DNA of 64,000 nt from Candidatus Epilinea brevis (GCA_016710785.1 JADJUE010000003.1:496001-560000), one strand, 5' to 3'. Shown: positions 1 to 9,494, counted from the first letter of the stretch. Program-made: numbers and translations. Notes: generated by a model from the sequence alone, not told the origin.

Positions 1-1733
1 CCGACGTCCAGGCCCGGCTGGTCGTCCAGCACCGCGGTGCTGACCACGGCGGCGCGCTCGTCGCCCGGCAGCAGCCAGCGACCGCGCAGGATGGGCACCC
101 GCAACATCGTCGACTGCGCCGGCGGGGCGAAGACGATGAGCGGCACGCTGAGGGAAAGCATGCTCGGCCCCTGTGGCCGTTCGGCTCCCAGATGGCGGGC
201 GCTGGTGAAGCCCCAGCCCTCGGCCTCGCGGATGCCGGGCACGCCCTGCGCCACCCCCAACAAGCGCTCCAACCGGTATGGCCGTGCCAGCTGAATCGCC
301 ACATCGTACTGGTACAGCTGCATCAGGGTGTCCATCGTCCGGCCCAGAGAGGCGCGGACATGCAGAACGCCTACGAACATGGCTCCGGCGATGGTCAGGG
401 TGATCACCGTGAGCATCAGGCGGCCGGGGCGGCGGAAGGTATTGCGCAGGCCAAGAAGCAGAGGCCGCGAGAGACCGGACAGCCGCTCGAGCAGGCGGTC
501 CATTCGCCGCCTCCCGAACTGCCCCCGGCCCAGCCCGTAGCTGTTCAACGCCTCGCGCACCGTGATGCGGGTGCCCAACCAGATGGGGACAGCGGCGGCG
601 ATCACCGGCACCAGCAGGGCCACCGCAGCCTGCAGGGCCAGTACCGGAAGGCTGATGACGCCCCCGTGAAGGTCCAGGTTGAGGTAGCGGGCCATCAGGC
701 GCGACAACCAGACGGTGCCGGCCAGCCCGGCGGGCAGGGCCACGCCCAAGGAGAGCGCCCCATAGGCCAGCACCAATCCGGCATAGAGACCACCGATCTG
801 CCCCTGCCCCGCTCCGATGGCCTTCATGATCCCGATGGCCCGAGTTTCCTGGGCCATGATGGCCGCAGCGGTGTTGGCCACCAAGAAGCCGCTCAACCCC
901 AGGGCCAGGGCGCCCATGGCCCCCAGCAGCAGCAGCATGGCCTGAATGGTGCTGTCCAGGGGATGCTTGCCCGGCTCAGGAATGGTCATATAGTAGATGG
1001 CCCGGCCATCGCGTTCCAGCTTGTCGCGCACCGCCGCCACGACGTCGGCGATATGGCCGGCGTCGTCGGCGCGCTCGGCAGCGCGAAGGTGGAGTTCGTT
1101 GACACCCCGACCTTCACCGAGCCAGGCCAGGGTGTCCTCGTCGATGTAACCCCAGGGGGTGCCGTCGATGGTGAAGATCAGGGCGTAGACGTCGAAAGCC
1201 GTGCCCACCACGCGCAGGGTCCGCTCCTTGCCCAAGGGGGTGCGCACGGTGACATCCTCGCCGATCCCGGCGCCCACCAGGCCCAGGGCGGAGCGCTCAA
1301 CGACCATGGCGCGACGCGGCGGTGGCCATTGGCCTTCGTGGGGCAGCACCCGGTCCAGGCGCGTCAACCCATCCTTGGGCAGCACGTTCAGCTGCATGTT
1401 GCGCCATTCGCCGCCCGCGGCGCGCACGCGGACGAAGAGGCTGCGCCGCCCCTCGGCCTCAGCCACCTCCGGCATGCGCTCGACCGTCGACACCAGGTCA
1501 TCGTCAAAGGTGGTGAAGGTGGTCAGGGTGGCGTTGGAGGGTTGGATGGCCCGGAAGGAGTCGTCGAGGGCCCGCGCGATGCGCTGCCGCGTGCCGGCCA
1601 CCGTTCCGATGGCGAAGACGCCGACAGCGATGGACAGGACCACCATGAAAGTCCGGGCCCGCGCCAGAGAGAGGTCCCGAACCACCTTGCGCCAACGCGG
1701 CGCGAGAGCGGCAAGGCGAAAACCCGATCTCAT
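1..1733 (-). CDS. ABC exporter permease, FtsX/MacB type (C-terminus cut by window edge)
   Basis: This is the membrane subunit of an ABC exporter that pairs with the ATPase just upstream. Its ATG overlaps the ATPase stop codon in an ATGA junction, so the two are translationally coupled. The frame is open for 577 codons to the left edge, where the C-terminus is lost. An N-terminal membrane segment (about residues 22-40) is followed by a periplasm-facing domain of about 200 residues. A first FtsX core follows at about residues 260-390, with several hydrophobic segments and the family-typical stretch 'RAIGIMKAIGAGQGQIGGL'. A second membrane segment near residue 425 starts another half. This double-FtsX layout is usual for lipoprotein or antimicrobial-peptide exporters. 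The substrate cannot be told from the sequence. Confidence 0.9.
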   Translation of the reverse strand, partial: MRSGFRLAALAPRWRKVVRDLSLARARTFMVVLSIAVGVFAIGTVAGTRQRIARALDDSFRAIQPSNATLTTFTTFDDDLVSTVERMPEVAEAEGRRSLFVRVRAAGGEWRNMQLNVLPKDGLTRLDRVLPHEGQWPPPRRAMVVERSALGLVGAGIGEDVTVRTPLGKERTLRVVGTAFDVYALIFTIDGTPWGYIDEDTLAWLGEGRGVNELHLRAAERADDAGHIADVVAAVRDKLERDGRAIYYMTIPEPGKHPLDSTIQAMLLLLGAMGALALGLSGFLVANTAAAIMAQETRAIGIMKAIGAGQGQIGGLYAGLVLAYGALSLGVALPAGLAGTVWLSRLMARYLNLDLHGGVISLPVLALQAAVALLVPVIAAAVPIWLGTRITVREALNSYGLGRGQFGRRRMDRLLERLSGLSRPLLLGLRNTFRRPGRLMLTVITLTIAGAMFVGVLHVRASLGRTMDTLMQLYQYDVAIQLARPYRLERLLGVAQGVPGIREAEGWGFTSARHLGAERPQGPSMLSLSVPLIVFAPPAQSTMLRVPILRGRWLLPGDERAAVVSTAVLDDQPGLDV

Positions 1734-2461
1734 GAGGTTTCAGAGGCCGCCGAAAGGCCGACAAGGTGGTCGCCGACGATGCGGCCGTCGGCGATCTCCA
1801 GCACCCGGCTGGCCCGCTGCGCCAGGTCCCGGTCATGGGTGACGAAGACGATGGTCTTGCCGACGGCCACCAGTTGCTCGAAGAGCCTGAAGATCTGGTC
1901 GGCCGTCGCCGAGTCCAGGTTGCCGGTGGGCTCGTCGGCCACCACCAAGGGCGGGTCATTGGCCAGGGCACGGGCGATGGCCACGCGCTGCTGTTCGCCG
2001 CCGGACAGGGCGGCGGGCAGCTTGTCGGCCTGGTCCGCCAGACCCACGCGTCGCAGCAGCTCGCGCGCCCGCCCCGCCGCCTCAGGCCCGGCGCCGCGTC
2101 CGGCGAAGTCCATGGGCAGCTGGACGTTCTCCAGGGCGGTGAGCGTGGGCATGAGCTGGAAGAACTGGAAGACGATTCCCAGGCTCAACCCGCGCCAGCG
2201 GGCCAGTTGGGCCTCGCTGAGCTGCCCCAGGGAACTGCCATGGACCGCGATGCTGCCTTCGCTGGGCCGGTCGATGCCGGCGATCATGTTGAGCAGGGTG
2301 GACTTACCGCTGCCGCTCTTGCCCACCACGGCCACGAACTCGCCGTGATCGACGGTCAGGTCCACGCCGCGCAAAGCCTCGAATTCGCCGGCCGCCGTCG
2401 CGAAGCGCTTGACCACACCCGAGAGCAGGATGAGGGGTGGATGGGGGTCTGCAGAGGTCAT
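1730..2461 (-). CDS. ABC transporter ATP-binding protein, LolD/MacB type
   Basis: This ATPase powers the FtsX-type permease encoded next to it. Walker A is GKSGSGKST, the signature is LSGGEQQRVAIARAL and Walker B is LVVADEPTGNLD. The 243-residue length is normal for the LolD/MacB/FtsE group. The ATG at 2461 was chosen because the protein then starts a few residues before the first beta-strand of the domain. An in-frame ATG 20 codons upstream adds a hydrophobic, non-conserved leader. Neither start has a convincing Shine-Dalgarno sequence. Lipoprotein release, macrolide export and peptide export are all possible roles. Confidence 0.92.
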   Translation of the reverse strand: MTSADPHPPLILLSGVVKRFATAAGEFEALRGVDLTVDHGEFVAVVGKSGSGKSTLLNMIAGIDRPSEGSIAVHGSSLGQLSEAQLARWRGLSLGIVFQFFQLMPTLTALENVQLPMDFAGRGAGPEAAGRARELLRRVGLADQADKLPAALSGGEQQRVAIARALANDPPLVVADEPTGNLDSATADQIFRLFEQLVAVGKTIVFVTHDRDLAQRASRVLEIADGRIVGDHLVGLSAASETS

Positions 2462-2712
2462 GGTAGTCGCCAAATCAAAGGGTCGAAGGAAGGCGAATGG
2501 CGCCGGGATCCGGTTCGGCAATCCGCCCGCACCGACGGTTCAACGGCTGCCTCGCCGGATCGGTGGCAATGATACCTGAGTCCGTGCGGCGTGGGGATCG
2601 CCGCGCGTTCCTTAGCCTTCTACCCTGGCGCCCGCGCCCGGGTTGCACGTAGAATATCCATCCGCCCGCCGATGCCTCGCCGCATCGCCCTCCTTCCCAC
2701 AGGTGCCCCGCC

Positions 2713-5145
2713 ATGAGCAAGAAGCAGCGCGCCCCCCGCGACCCGGCGCCGCAGCCGCCGCGAAACGCGAGCCTTCCCGCAGCCGAGCCGAGCACGAAGC
2801 GTCCTGGGTCCGCCGCCTGGCTCTCGCTGATCGCCGCAACCGTGATCTTGCTGGCCGCAGGCGCCTGGGCCTGGCGGCGCTACGCCCCTGGAGGCGCTGT
2901 TACCGCCGAGCTGCCGGCGGCGGACTTCGTGGCCCGGCTGCCGCAGATCGACGCCGGGCGCTGGATCATCCCCACCCAGGCCGCGGTTGAGGCCGGCGAG
3001 ACGAACGACCTGTCCCGCCACTGCCGGGAGATCGACGAACACGTCTACCTGGGAACGGTCATCCAGACTCGCTTGGAGACGCGCCTGCGGGCCGCGCGGC
3101 AAGCCGCGGCCGCGCGTCATGACCCGCAGACAATCGCCGAGCTGGTCGAGTTCGGCTATGCCCTGGGCAAGGCCTACGCCAGTCGCGGCGACTACCAGAA
3201 GGCGCTCACCGAGTTCGAGTCCACCCTACAGGTGGCCGAGGGCAACGGTTCCGGGGCCGCGATCGGATCGATGGCCGGAAGCGCCACCCCGGCCATCCGC
3301 CCCCAGGACATCCGCCGCCAGATCGCGGCCACCTATCTGCGTATGGGCGAGTCGGCCAACTGCGGCCAGGCGGCCAGCCCCTACCTCTGCCTGCTCACGC
3401 AGAGCAAGGAAGGGGCCTATGACCGGCCGGAAGAGGTGTTACGGGCGATCGCCTTCCTGGAGGACAGCCTGCGCCGCTACCCGGAAGACCGCAGCGCCCG
3501 TTGGCTGCTAAACATCGGCCATATGCTCCTGCGCAGCTATCCGGAGGGCGTGCCCGCGGCCTGGCTGATCCCCCCGGAGCGCTTCGCCGCCCAGCATGAA
3601 CTGCCGCGCTTCCCCAACATCGCCCCGCAGCTGGGTCTGGCCACGGTGTCCGTCCTGGGCGGCACCCTGATCGAAGACCTCGACGAGGACGGCTTCCAGG
3701 ACATCGTCACCACCATCTTCGACCCCTGCCAGAACCTGAGCTACTACCACAACGACGGGCAGGGCGGCTTCGAGGAGCGAACGGCTGAGGCCGGCCTGAT
3801 CGGCCAGCTGGGTGGTTTCAACATCCAGCAGACCGATTTCGACAACGATGGTCACCTGGACCTCTTCATCACCCGCGGCGGCTGGCAGATGGACAGCGGA
3901 CGCATGCGTCCCTCGCTGCTGCGCGGCAAGGGCGACGGCAGCTTCACCGACGTCACCCATGCCGCGGGGCTGGATCAGGCAGTGTACCCCACCCAGGCTT
4001 CGGCCTGGGCGGACTACGATCTGGATGGCGACCTGGACCTGTACATCGGCAACGAGATGAGCAACGACAACGTGCCCTACCCCAGCCAACTCTACCGCAA
4101 CAACGGCGACGGCACCTTCACCGACGTGGCCGAGGCGGCGGGGGTACGCAGCGACCGGATGACCAAGAGCGTGGCCTGGGGGGATTACGACAACGACGGC
4201 GACCCGGACCTGTACGCCTCCTGCATCGGGCCCAACCGCTTGTACCGCAACAACGGCGACGGCAGCTTTACCGACGTGGCGCTGGCGCTCGGCGTGGTCG
4301 AGCCTTCGGGCCGCAGCTTCGTGGCCTGGTTCTGGGACTACAACAACGATGGGCACCTGGACCTGTACGTGAACGGTTACCAGGCCACCCTGGACGAGAT
4401 CGCCCAGGACTACCTCGGCGAGATGCCCACCGGCGGCGCCCGGCCGCGCCTGTACCGCAACGACGGCCAGGGCGGCTTTGTGGACGTCACCTCGGCGACG
4501 GGCTTGAACATCGTCCGCGTGCCGATGGGCGCCAACTTCGCGGATGTGGACAACGACGGGTGGACTGACTTCTACCTCGGCACGGGCGATCCCGAACTGA
4601 GCACGCTGACCCCCAACGAGCTGTACTGGAACGACGGCGGCAAGCGCTTCCTGAACGCCACGGCCTCCGCCGACGTGGGCCACCTGCCCAAGGGTCACGG
4701 CATCTCCTTCGGCGACCTGGACAACGATGGGGACCAGGAGCTGCTGGTACAGGCGGGCGGCTTTGGCCGCGGCGACGCCTCACCCAACGCCCTCTTCCTC
4801 AACCCCGGCTCCGCCAACCACTTCGTCGTGCTCAGGCTCCGCGGCAAGACGGCCAACCGCGCCGCCATCGGCGCCCGCCTGCGCCTGACGGTCAAGGACG
4901 GCGCGGGCGGCTCACGCGAGATCCACACGGTGCTGGACAGTGGCGGCAGCTTCGGCGCCAACAGCCTGCAGGCGGAAATCGGCCTCGGCACGGCCACCGT
5001 GGTCGAGGAATTGGAGGTGCGCTGGCCAGCCGGTCGCACGGAGGCCTGGAAGGGCCTGGCCGCCGACCGCTTCTATCTGGTGGAGGAGGGCGCTGCGGCG
5101 GTCACGCCGCTGGAGCGCCGGAAGATCGATCTGAACGGCGGCTGA
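2713..5145 (+). CDS. Membrane-anchored TPR / FG-GAP (VCBS) / ASPIC-UnbV protein (CRTAC1-like)
   Basis: This 810-residue protein probably sits outside the membrane behind one N-terminal anchor (about residues 36-53). Residues of about 140-260 look like TPR helices ('GKAYASRGDYQKALTEFE'). From about 310 to 690 there are at least seven calcium-loop repeats of the FG-GAP/VCBS type, such as DFDNDGHLDLF, DYDNDGDPDLY and DVDNDGWTDFY, which predict a seven-bladed propeller. The last 110 residues match the ASPIC/UnbV pattern ('VVLRLRGKTANRAAIGARL' and a terminal 'LEVRWPAGRTEAW'). The family is common in environmental bacteria and its molecular role is not established. The stop codon lies 8 bases from that of the convergent haloperoxidase-like gene. 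Confidence 0.85.
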   Translation: MSKKQRAPRDPAPQPPRNASLPAAEPSTKRPGSAAWLSLIAATVILLAAGAWAWRRYAPGGAVTAELPAADFVARLPQIDAGRWIIPTQAAVEAGETNDLSRHCREIDEHVYLGTVIQTRLETRLRAARQAAAARHDPQTIAELVEFGYALGKAYASRGDYQKALTEFESTLQVAEGNGSGAAIGSMAGSATPAIRPQDIRRQIAATYLRMGESANCGQAASPYLCLLTQSKEGAYDRPEEVLRAIAFLEDSLRRYPEDRSARWLLNIGHMLLRSYPEGVPAAWLIPPERFAAQHELPRFPNIAPQLGLATVSVLGGTLIEDLDEDGFQDIVTTIFDPCQNLSYYHNDGQGGFEERTAEAGLIGQLGGFNIQQTDFDNDGHLDLFITRGGWQMDSGRMRPSLLRGKGDGSFTDVTHAAGLDQAVYPTQASAWADYDLDGDLDLYIGNEMSNDNVPYPSQLYRNNGDGTFTDVAEAAGVRSDRMTKSVAWGDYDNDGDPDLYASCIGPNRLYRNNGDGSFTDVALALGVVEPSGRSFVAWFWDYNNDGHLDLYVNGYQATLDEIAQDYLGEMPTGGARPRLYRNDGQGGFVDVTSATGLNIVRVPMGANFADVDNDGWTDFYLGTGDPELSTLTPNELYWNDGGKRFLNATASADVGHLPKGHGISFGDLDNDGDQELLVQAGGFGRGDASPNALFLNPGSANHFVVLRLRGKTANRAAIGARLRLTVKDGAGGSREIHTVLDSGGSFGANSLQAEIGLGTATVVEELEVRWPAGRTEAWKGLAADRFYLVEEGAAAVTPLERRKIDLNGG

Positions 5146-5153
5146 TCCGAAGC

Positions 5154-6935
5154 TCAGATCGTGATCGTCGTCCCGTCGAAGCGGGTCAGGCTGAAGCCCG
5201 TGAAGGGTTCGTTCATGCACAGCCGATCCTCGCGCAGGTAGCGGATGGCCAGATCCTCGCCCAGGCGCATCGAAGCGTCGCCGTCCGTACGCCAGTGAAC
5301 ACCGGCGATGTTGCGACCAAAGGCCACATTGGCCGCCAACTTGTTCAGCTCGCCTCCCACGGTAAGCGGGGCGCCCCCATAGGCCACCAGGCTCTGGCCA
5401 TCCGCCGTGGGCAGCACCGGCGCCGGCAGCACCCAGGTCTCGTCGAACATCGCCTTGAGGATGGTGACGCAGGCACCGGCGACCGTGGCATGGCCTGCCC
5501 CGTAGGCCGGATGGGTGGGCGAGCCTTCCGGGAAGGCCATCGGCAGCAGGTAGCTGCCGTGACGGCTGTACACCTGGCCGATGGCCTGGCTGTTCATGAT
5601 GTCCGGGTGGATGCCGTAGGCGGCCGCACCCGTTTTCTGGTTGTGGATGCGCCCCGCCATGGCCTCCGGCCGCAAGCGCCGGTGCACGAACCATTTCTGG
5701 TACCAGACCGCCGCCAGAGCTGTCCGCGCCACGCCGCAGAGGATGCTGGCGATATAGGGCGGTCCGAAAGTGCCAAAGGCCGCCTGGTTGCGCGAACTCC
5801 GGTAGGGGTTGGCCGCGTCCATGGGCGCTCCCTGATCGAAGAGGATCAACAGGGCGTTGAAGTAGGCCTGGAAGAGGACATCGATATGCACCCACTCGCT
5901 GAGATCACGGCCGTTGATGATGTAGCGGGTCTGGCTTTCGAAGCCCTGATCGCCGCTGGGATTCACGCCGTTCTGGATCGCCAGCCAATCGGCATAGCCG
6001 GTCATGTAGTCCACCCCCGCTTTGCGGGTGCGCATCTTGCGGTCCACCACCTCGGCGCCGAAAGGCGTCTTCAGCCACATGAACTGCGAGATGTAGGGGC
6101 CGAACGTCGTCCCCACGGCTTGGGAGCGGAAGAGCGTCTGCGGCGTCACGGCACCGGCCACCTTGGGCGCCCGGAAATCCGACATCGCCGAGAGGTCGAT
6201 GCAGGCCGCTGCCGCCAGCGGATCGCTGAGGTAGTCCTGGAAGGGCAGGTCCCGGAGCAGGGCCATCCAGTAGTTCTCGGCGATCTCGGCCGCCTGCTCG
6301 GCACTGCGCAGGGCGGGTGCGGGCGCTTGGGCGATGCAGGCCGGATCTGGGCCTTGCAGGGCGAAGGCCAGCCCGCCCTGCGGATTGGTCAAGGCCCGCG
6401 TGCCACCCAAGGGGATGGCCTCGAAATCCGCAGGGCTACCACTGCCAACGGCGCGGAGCATGGCCAGATAGGCAAGCGGATCCACTTCGCCGAGGGCGTT
6501 GTGCGGCAGGCCCTTGGAGTAGTTGCCGATGTAGCCCGGCAGGCTCGCCTCATCCCCGTTGTTCTGGTGCTGGGGGAAGCCCAGGCCCTGCTCGTAGAGG
6601 GCCGCTTGCTGGCGCATGTACATGGACCTTGCGGCGCGACTGCCGGCCGAGGTCGGTGAGCCGCTGCTGCCGGGTGGCCCTCCGACCGGGGGCCCTCCGC
6701 CGCTGCCCGGAGTGGTGCTGGGCCGGGGGCGTGGCGTGGGCGTGCGCGTGGGGATGCGCGGCGGCGCGGCCAGCGCCGGATCCGGGGCTGCACCCAGGGC
6801 GACGAGTCCGGCGGCGGTGCCGGCGGATGTCGTGGCCAGGGCGCGCAGAAAACCGCGGCGGCTCAGCTTGCGACCGGTGGTCCGCGGATCGTCACCCGGC
6901 TGTGCGGACTGTTCTGTGGAATCAAGCACGGACAT
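5154..6935 (-). CDS. Tat-exported vanadium-dependent haloperoxidase / PAP2-like phosphatase
   Basis: The protein belongs to the vanadium haloperoxidase and acid phosphatase superfamily. A twin-arginine signal ('LSRRGFLRALATTSAG') near residue 30 is followed by a Pro/Thr/Gly-rich linker. The vanadate or phosphate site is recognisable in the C-terminal third as KWFVHRRLRPE, then YGAGHATVAGA, then 'FGRNIAGVHWRTD', which supply Lys, two Arg and two His. The usual Ser of SGHA is Ala here. Tat export fits a protein that folds before export. An ATG at 6935 is preferred because it sits close to the Tat motif, though an ATG at 6956 is also in frame. Haloperoxidase and phosphatase activity cannot be separated by reading alone. 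Confidence 0.85.
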   Translation of the reverse strand: MSVLDSTEQSAQPGDDPRTTGRKLSRRGFLRALATTSAGTAAGLVALGAAPDPALAAPPRIPTRTPTPRPRPSTTPGSGGGPPVGGPPGSSGSPTSAGSRAARSMYMRQQAALYEQGLGFPQHQNNGDEASLPGYIGNYSKGLPHNALGEVDPLAYLAMLRAVGSGSPADFEAIPLGGTRALTNPQGGLAFALQGPDPACIAQAPAPALRSAEQAAEIAENYWMALLRDLPFQDYLSDPLAAAACIDLSAMSDFRAPKVAGAVTPQTLFRSQAVGTTFGPYISQFMWLKTPFGAEVVDRKMRTRKAGVDYMTGYADWLAIQNGVNPSGDQGFESQTRYIINGRDLSEWVHIDVLFQAYFNALLILFDQGAPMDAANPYRSSRNQAAFGTFGPPYIASILCGVARTALAAVWYQKWFVHRRLRPEAMAGRIHNQKTGAAAYGIHPDIMNSQAIGQVYSRHGSYLLPMAFPEGSPTHPAYGAGHATVAGACVTILKAMFDETWVLPAPVLPTADGQSLVAYGGAPLTVGGELNKLAANVAFGRNIAGVHWRTDGDASMRLGEDLAIRYLREDRLCMNEPFTGFSLTRFDGTTITI

Positions 6936-7202
6936 GGTCTGGTCCCCTTTGGCCAATCGCCTCTCGAAAGGCGGTATCCCTTACCGCGAACGGCAGAGGC
7001 GAAACAATCAAGCCCATGATAACACCCGTCCGCCTCGCTATCCCTTTAATAACGCGCAATCCATGGAATGGATTCGGCCCACGCGCCACCGTCTCCCAAG
7101 CTGGACCGCAATGCCAGGCCGCCTTATCCTTCCCTCCAGCTCTCGATAGCCTGCGGCCCGTCTATGGCGGCGCCCATGCCCTGATTGCCCAGGAGCACGT
7201 CC

Positions 7203-7985
7203 ATGATCACCTCCGCCCTCAGCGGGCCGCGGGTCTGCGTCCTCAAGGCCGACGGTACCAATTGCGAGATCGAAACCGTGCATGCCTTCAATCTCGCCGG
7301 GGGCCGGGCCGAGGTGGTGCCCATGAACTTCCTGCGTTCGGGTGCCGTGCGTCTGGCTGATTTCGACGCCCTGGCCCTACCCGGCGGCTTCTCCTATGGC
7401 GACGACGTGGTCAGCGGCAAGGTGATGGCCATCGAGCTGGTCAGCTTCCTGGCCGATGCCCTGGCCGATTTCGTGGCGGCCCGCAAGCCCGTCCTGGGTA
7501 TCTGCAACGGCTTCCAGGTACTGGTGCGCACCGGCCTCCTGCCCTTCGGCCGTTTGGGGGCCATGCAAGCCACCCTGGCGCTCAACGCCAGGGGGCGCTT
7601 CGAATGCCGTTGGGTCCGGTTGGCGGCCTCTGGCAGCAGCCCCTTGGTTCAGGGCCTGCCGGAACGGCTGGAACTGCCTCTAGCACACGGCGAGGGCCGC
7701 TTCTTCGCCGACGCGTCTACCCTTGCGGCCATCGAGGCCCAGGGACTGGTGGCCTTGCGCTATGTCGACGCCGAGGGCCATTCCACCGCGCATTATCCGG
7801 AGAACCCCAACGGCGCCGCGCACGCCATCGCCGGGCTCGCGGACCCCAGCGGTCGCATCCTGGGACTCATGCCCCATCCGGAGCGCTTTGTCAGCCGCTT
7901 CCAACACCCGGCCTGGCGGCTTCGCCCCCTTGACAAGGAGCCAGACGGTCTGGCCTTCTTCCGGCAGGTGCTGTCTCTGGCCTGA
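7203..7985 (+). CDS. purQ: Phosphoribosylformylglycinamidine synthase, glutaminase subunit PurQ
   Basis: PurQ releases ammonia from glutamine for the FGAM synthase step of purine synthesis, working with PurL (not in the window). The class I amidotransferase fold is clear, with oxyanion segment GGFSYGDDV, nucleophile elbow GICNGFQVL (Cys101) and the C-terminal His/Glu pair in MPHPERF. An AGGAG 7 bases before the ATG at 7203 decides the start over an in-frame ATG 18 bases upstream. At 260 residues it is longer than the roughly 225-residue Bacillus form and matches the longer PurQ type. The gene stands alone between unrelated neighbours. Confidence 0.93.
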   Translation: MITSALSGPRVCVLKADGTNCEIETVHAFNLAGGRAEVVPMNFLRSGAVRLADFDALALPGGFSYGDDVVSGKVMAIELVSFLADALADFVAARKPVLGICNGFQVLVRTGLLPFGRLGAMQATLALNARGRFECRWVRLAASGSSPLVQGLPERLELPLAHGEGRFFADASTLAAIEAQGLVALRYVDAEGHSTAHYPENPNGAAHAIAGLADPSGRILGLMPHPERFVSRFQHPAWRLRPLDKEPDGLAFFRQVLSLA

Positions 7986-8004
7986 ACCCATCCCCCAGCC
8001 GTGA

Positions 8005-8439
8005 TCAGGCAGCGGCTTCTTCCGGGCCGAGACCGGCTTCCAGAAGCTGGACCTCGACACGGCAGTGAAGGCTGATGTCCGTGCCCGCTCCGCTGATGGG
8101 AATGGCAAAGCGCTCCCCGGCAAAAAAGCCGGCCGAGCGATACAGCTCAAAGCTGCCTTCAGCGGGGTCGTCAGGACTGAGCAGATCCAACTCTGCGGCC
8201 TGCACTTGGATGGCGATGACGTCGGTGTCGAATTCCAGGCGCATGGGAATGGCGACCCCGATGGCGGCCGCGCCGCCCTCGGACACCTTCACCGGCTTCT
8301 CGGACTGCCAGCGCTCCAAGCCGTTGAGCCAGACACGGATCCGGTACTCAGCCTTGCCCATCCATTCCGGATTCAGCCGAGCCTGGAGCTCCTCCAGGTG
8401 CAGGGTGATCTCGACGGCGCCCTCGATGCGTTGTGCCAC
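8005..8439 (-). CDS. Hypothetical protein, 144 residues, beta-rich
   Basis: I do not recognise this protein. It is predicted to be soluble, has no signal sequence and alternates hydrophobic residues in the manner of a beta-sandwich (for example 'EYRIRVWLNGLERWQ' and 'ISLHCRVEVQLLEAG'). The start is a GTG with a strong GAGGAGG 4-5 bases upstream. It lies 44 bases downstream of the CarH-type regulator on the same strand and may be co-transcribed with it. Nothing in the sequence suggests an enzyme active site. Confidence 0.7.
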   Translation of the reverse strand: MAQRIEGAVEITLHLEELQARLNPEWMGKAEYRIRVWLNGLERWQSEKPVKVSEGGAAAIGVAIPMRLEFDTDVIAIQVQAAELDLLSPDDPAEGSFELYRSAGFFAGERFAIPISGAGTDISLHCRVEVQLLEAGLGPEEAAA

Positions 8440-8483
8440 GATGCCTCCTCGATAGCCATGAAAGGCGAAACCAGACCGCTATC

Positions 8484-9494
8484 TTAGGACAGGATCCCGG
8501 TGATGTCACGCAGAAGGCCGTCCAGCCGCTCCAGGCTCTCTTCCAGGGTCGCTCCCAGATAGTGGCCCGGCAGGCCGGCGCGCAGGGACGGATCCTGACT
8601 GAAGGCGCGGCCGCCGTAGCAGAAGATCGCTCGACCTCTGGAAGCCAGCTCCGGGAATTCGCTCGTCCAGTCGCCCAAGGCGGCCGCCGCGGTGGTGGTG
8701 GTGGCCACCACCACCACCGCGGCCGGTTGGGTGCTGCGCACGAAAGCCGCCAGATCCGCCAGGGGAACAGCGGGGCCCAGGTACTGGATGGGCCAGTGTC
8801 GCCGGCGAAGCAACACCGCCAGGATGAGGAGCCCTATCTCGTGCCAGTCTCCTGGCGCGCAGGCCAGGACCGTGGGGGGGACGGGACGAGGCGGGGCACC
8901 CTCTGCCAGCCATAGCAGCAGGCGCTGACGGATGTAAGCGGAGGCCAGATGCTCGGTTGCCACCGTGACCTCGCCCGTCTCCCAACCCTCTCCCAAGCCG
9001 GTCAGGGCCGGGCGCAGGACCGAGAGCAGGATGTCCTCCAAACTGAGCACCGCCAGGGCCTCGGCCAGGATACGGTCGGTGCCGGCCAGATCGTGGGCCA
9101 TGAGCGACCCGGTAACCCGGCGCGCGAAGGCCTGCAGGGCCTGGTCATCCGTGGCCGCCGACCAGGACGACACGCGCATCGGCCGGTCGGGAACCTCAAG
9201 GGCGGGTTGCCCGGACTGAACATGCTTCAGCGCTCGGATCGCCTGCCCGGCCTGCATCCCCTGGTCGATGCGCGCCTTCACCCATCGCAACTCCTCCAAG
9301 GCCCGCTGGCTGTACACCCGCTGGCGGCCGGCGCTGCGTTCTGCCTGGGGGAAACCGTAGCGTCGCTCCCAAGCCCGCAGCGCGGCCACCGACAGCCCGG
9401 TCATCCGGGCCACGGCGCCGATGTTGAAGATGGGCGCGTCAGCGGGGGTCCTGGCGCCGCCAATCGGATGGGGCGGTTCAGAAGGAAGGGTCAT
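8484..9494 (-). CDS. MerR-family B12-dependent photoreceptor repressor, CarH/LitR type
   Basis: This 336-residue regulator has an N-terminal MerR helix-turn-helix ('FNIGAVARMTGLSVAALRAWERRYGF', split here at residues 23-48), a four-helix cap and a C-terminal cobalamin-binding domain. Two hallmarks are intact: the cap motif W171-x9-E181-H182, known from adenosylcobalamin photosensors, and D216-x-H218-x2-G221, whose His is the lower axial cobalt ligand. In characterised CarH proteins the dark tetramer represses and light releases it. The ATG at 9494 starts just before the DNA-binding domain, and a longer in-frame start at 9566 runs into the promoter region. It is divergent from an SDR39U1 epimerase and an SRPBCC gene, a pairing that suggests a light- or stress-induced regulon. 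Confidence 0.9.
   Translation of the reverse strand: MTLPSEPPHPIGGARTPADAPIFNIGAVARMTGLSVAALRAWERRYGFPQAERSAGRQRVYSQRALEELRWVKARIDQGMQAGQAIRALKHVQSGQPALEVPDRPMRVSSWSAATDDQALQAFARRVTGSLMAHDLAGTDRILAEALAVLSLEDILLSVLRPALTGLGEGWETGEVTVATEHLASAYIRQRLLLWLAEGAPPRPVPPTVLACAPGDWHEIGLLILAVLLRRRHWPIQYLGPAVPLADLAAFVRSTQPAAVVVVATTTTAAAALGDWTSEFPELASRGRAIFCYGGRAFSQDPSLRAGLPGHYLGATLEESLERLDGLLRDITGILS
8689..8720. repeat. Perfect 32-bp palindrome of GGT/ACC triplets inside the CarH-type gene
   Basis: Sixteen bases are followed directly by their exact reverse complement with no spacer. On the minus strand they encode a run of Val residues followed by a run of Thr residues in the cobalamin-binding domain, where alternating beta-strand residues are expected. 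It could extrude as a cruciform or simply reflect biased codon choice. Confidence 0.9.

Noticed and set aside
192..2348. 718-codon open frame on the plus strand
   Set aside because: It lies opposite the FtsX-type permease and its ATPase, which have clear motifs. The plus-strand product is low-complexity Gly/Ala/His/Gln without motifs.
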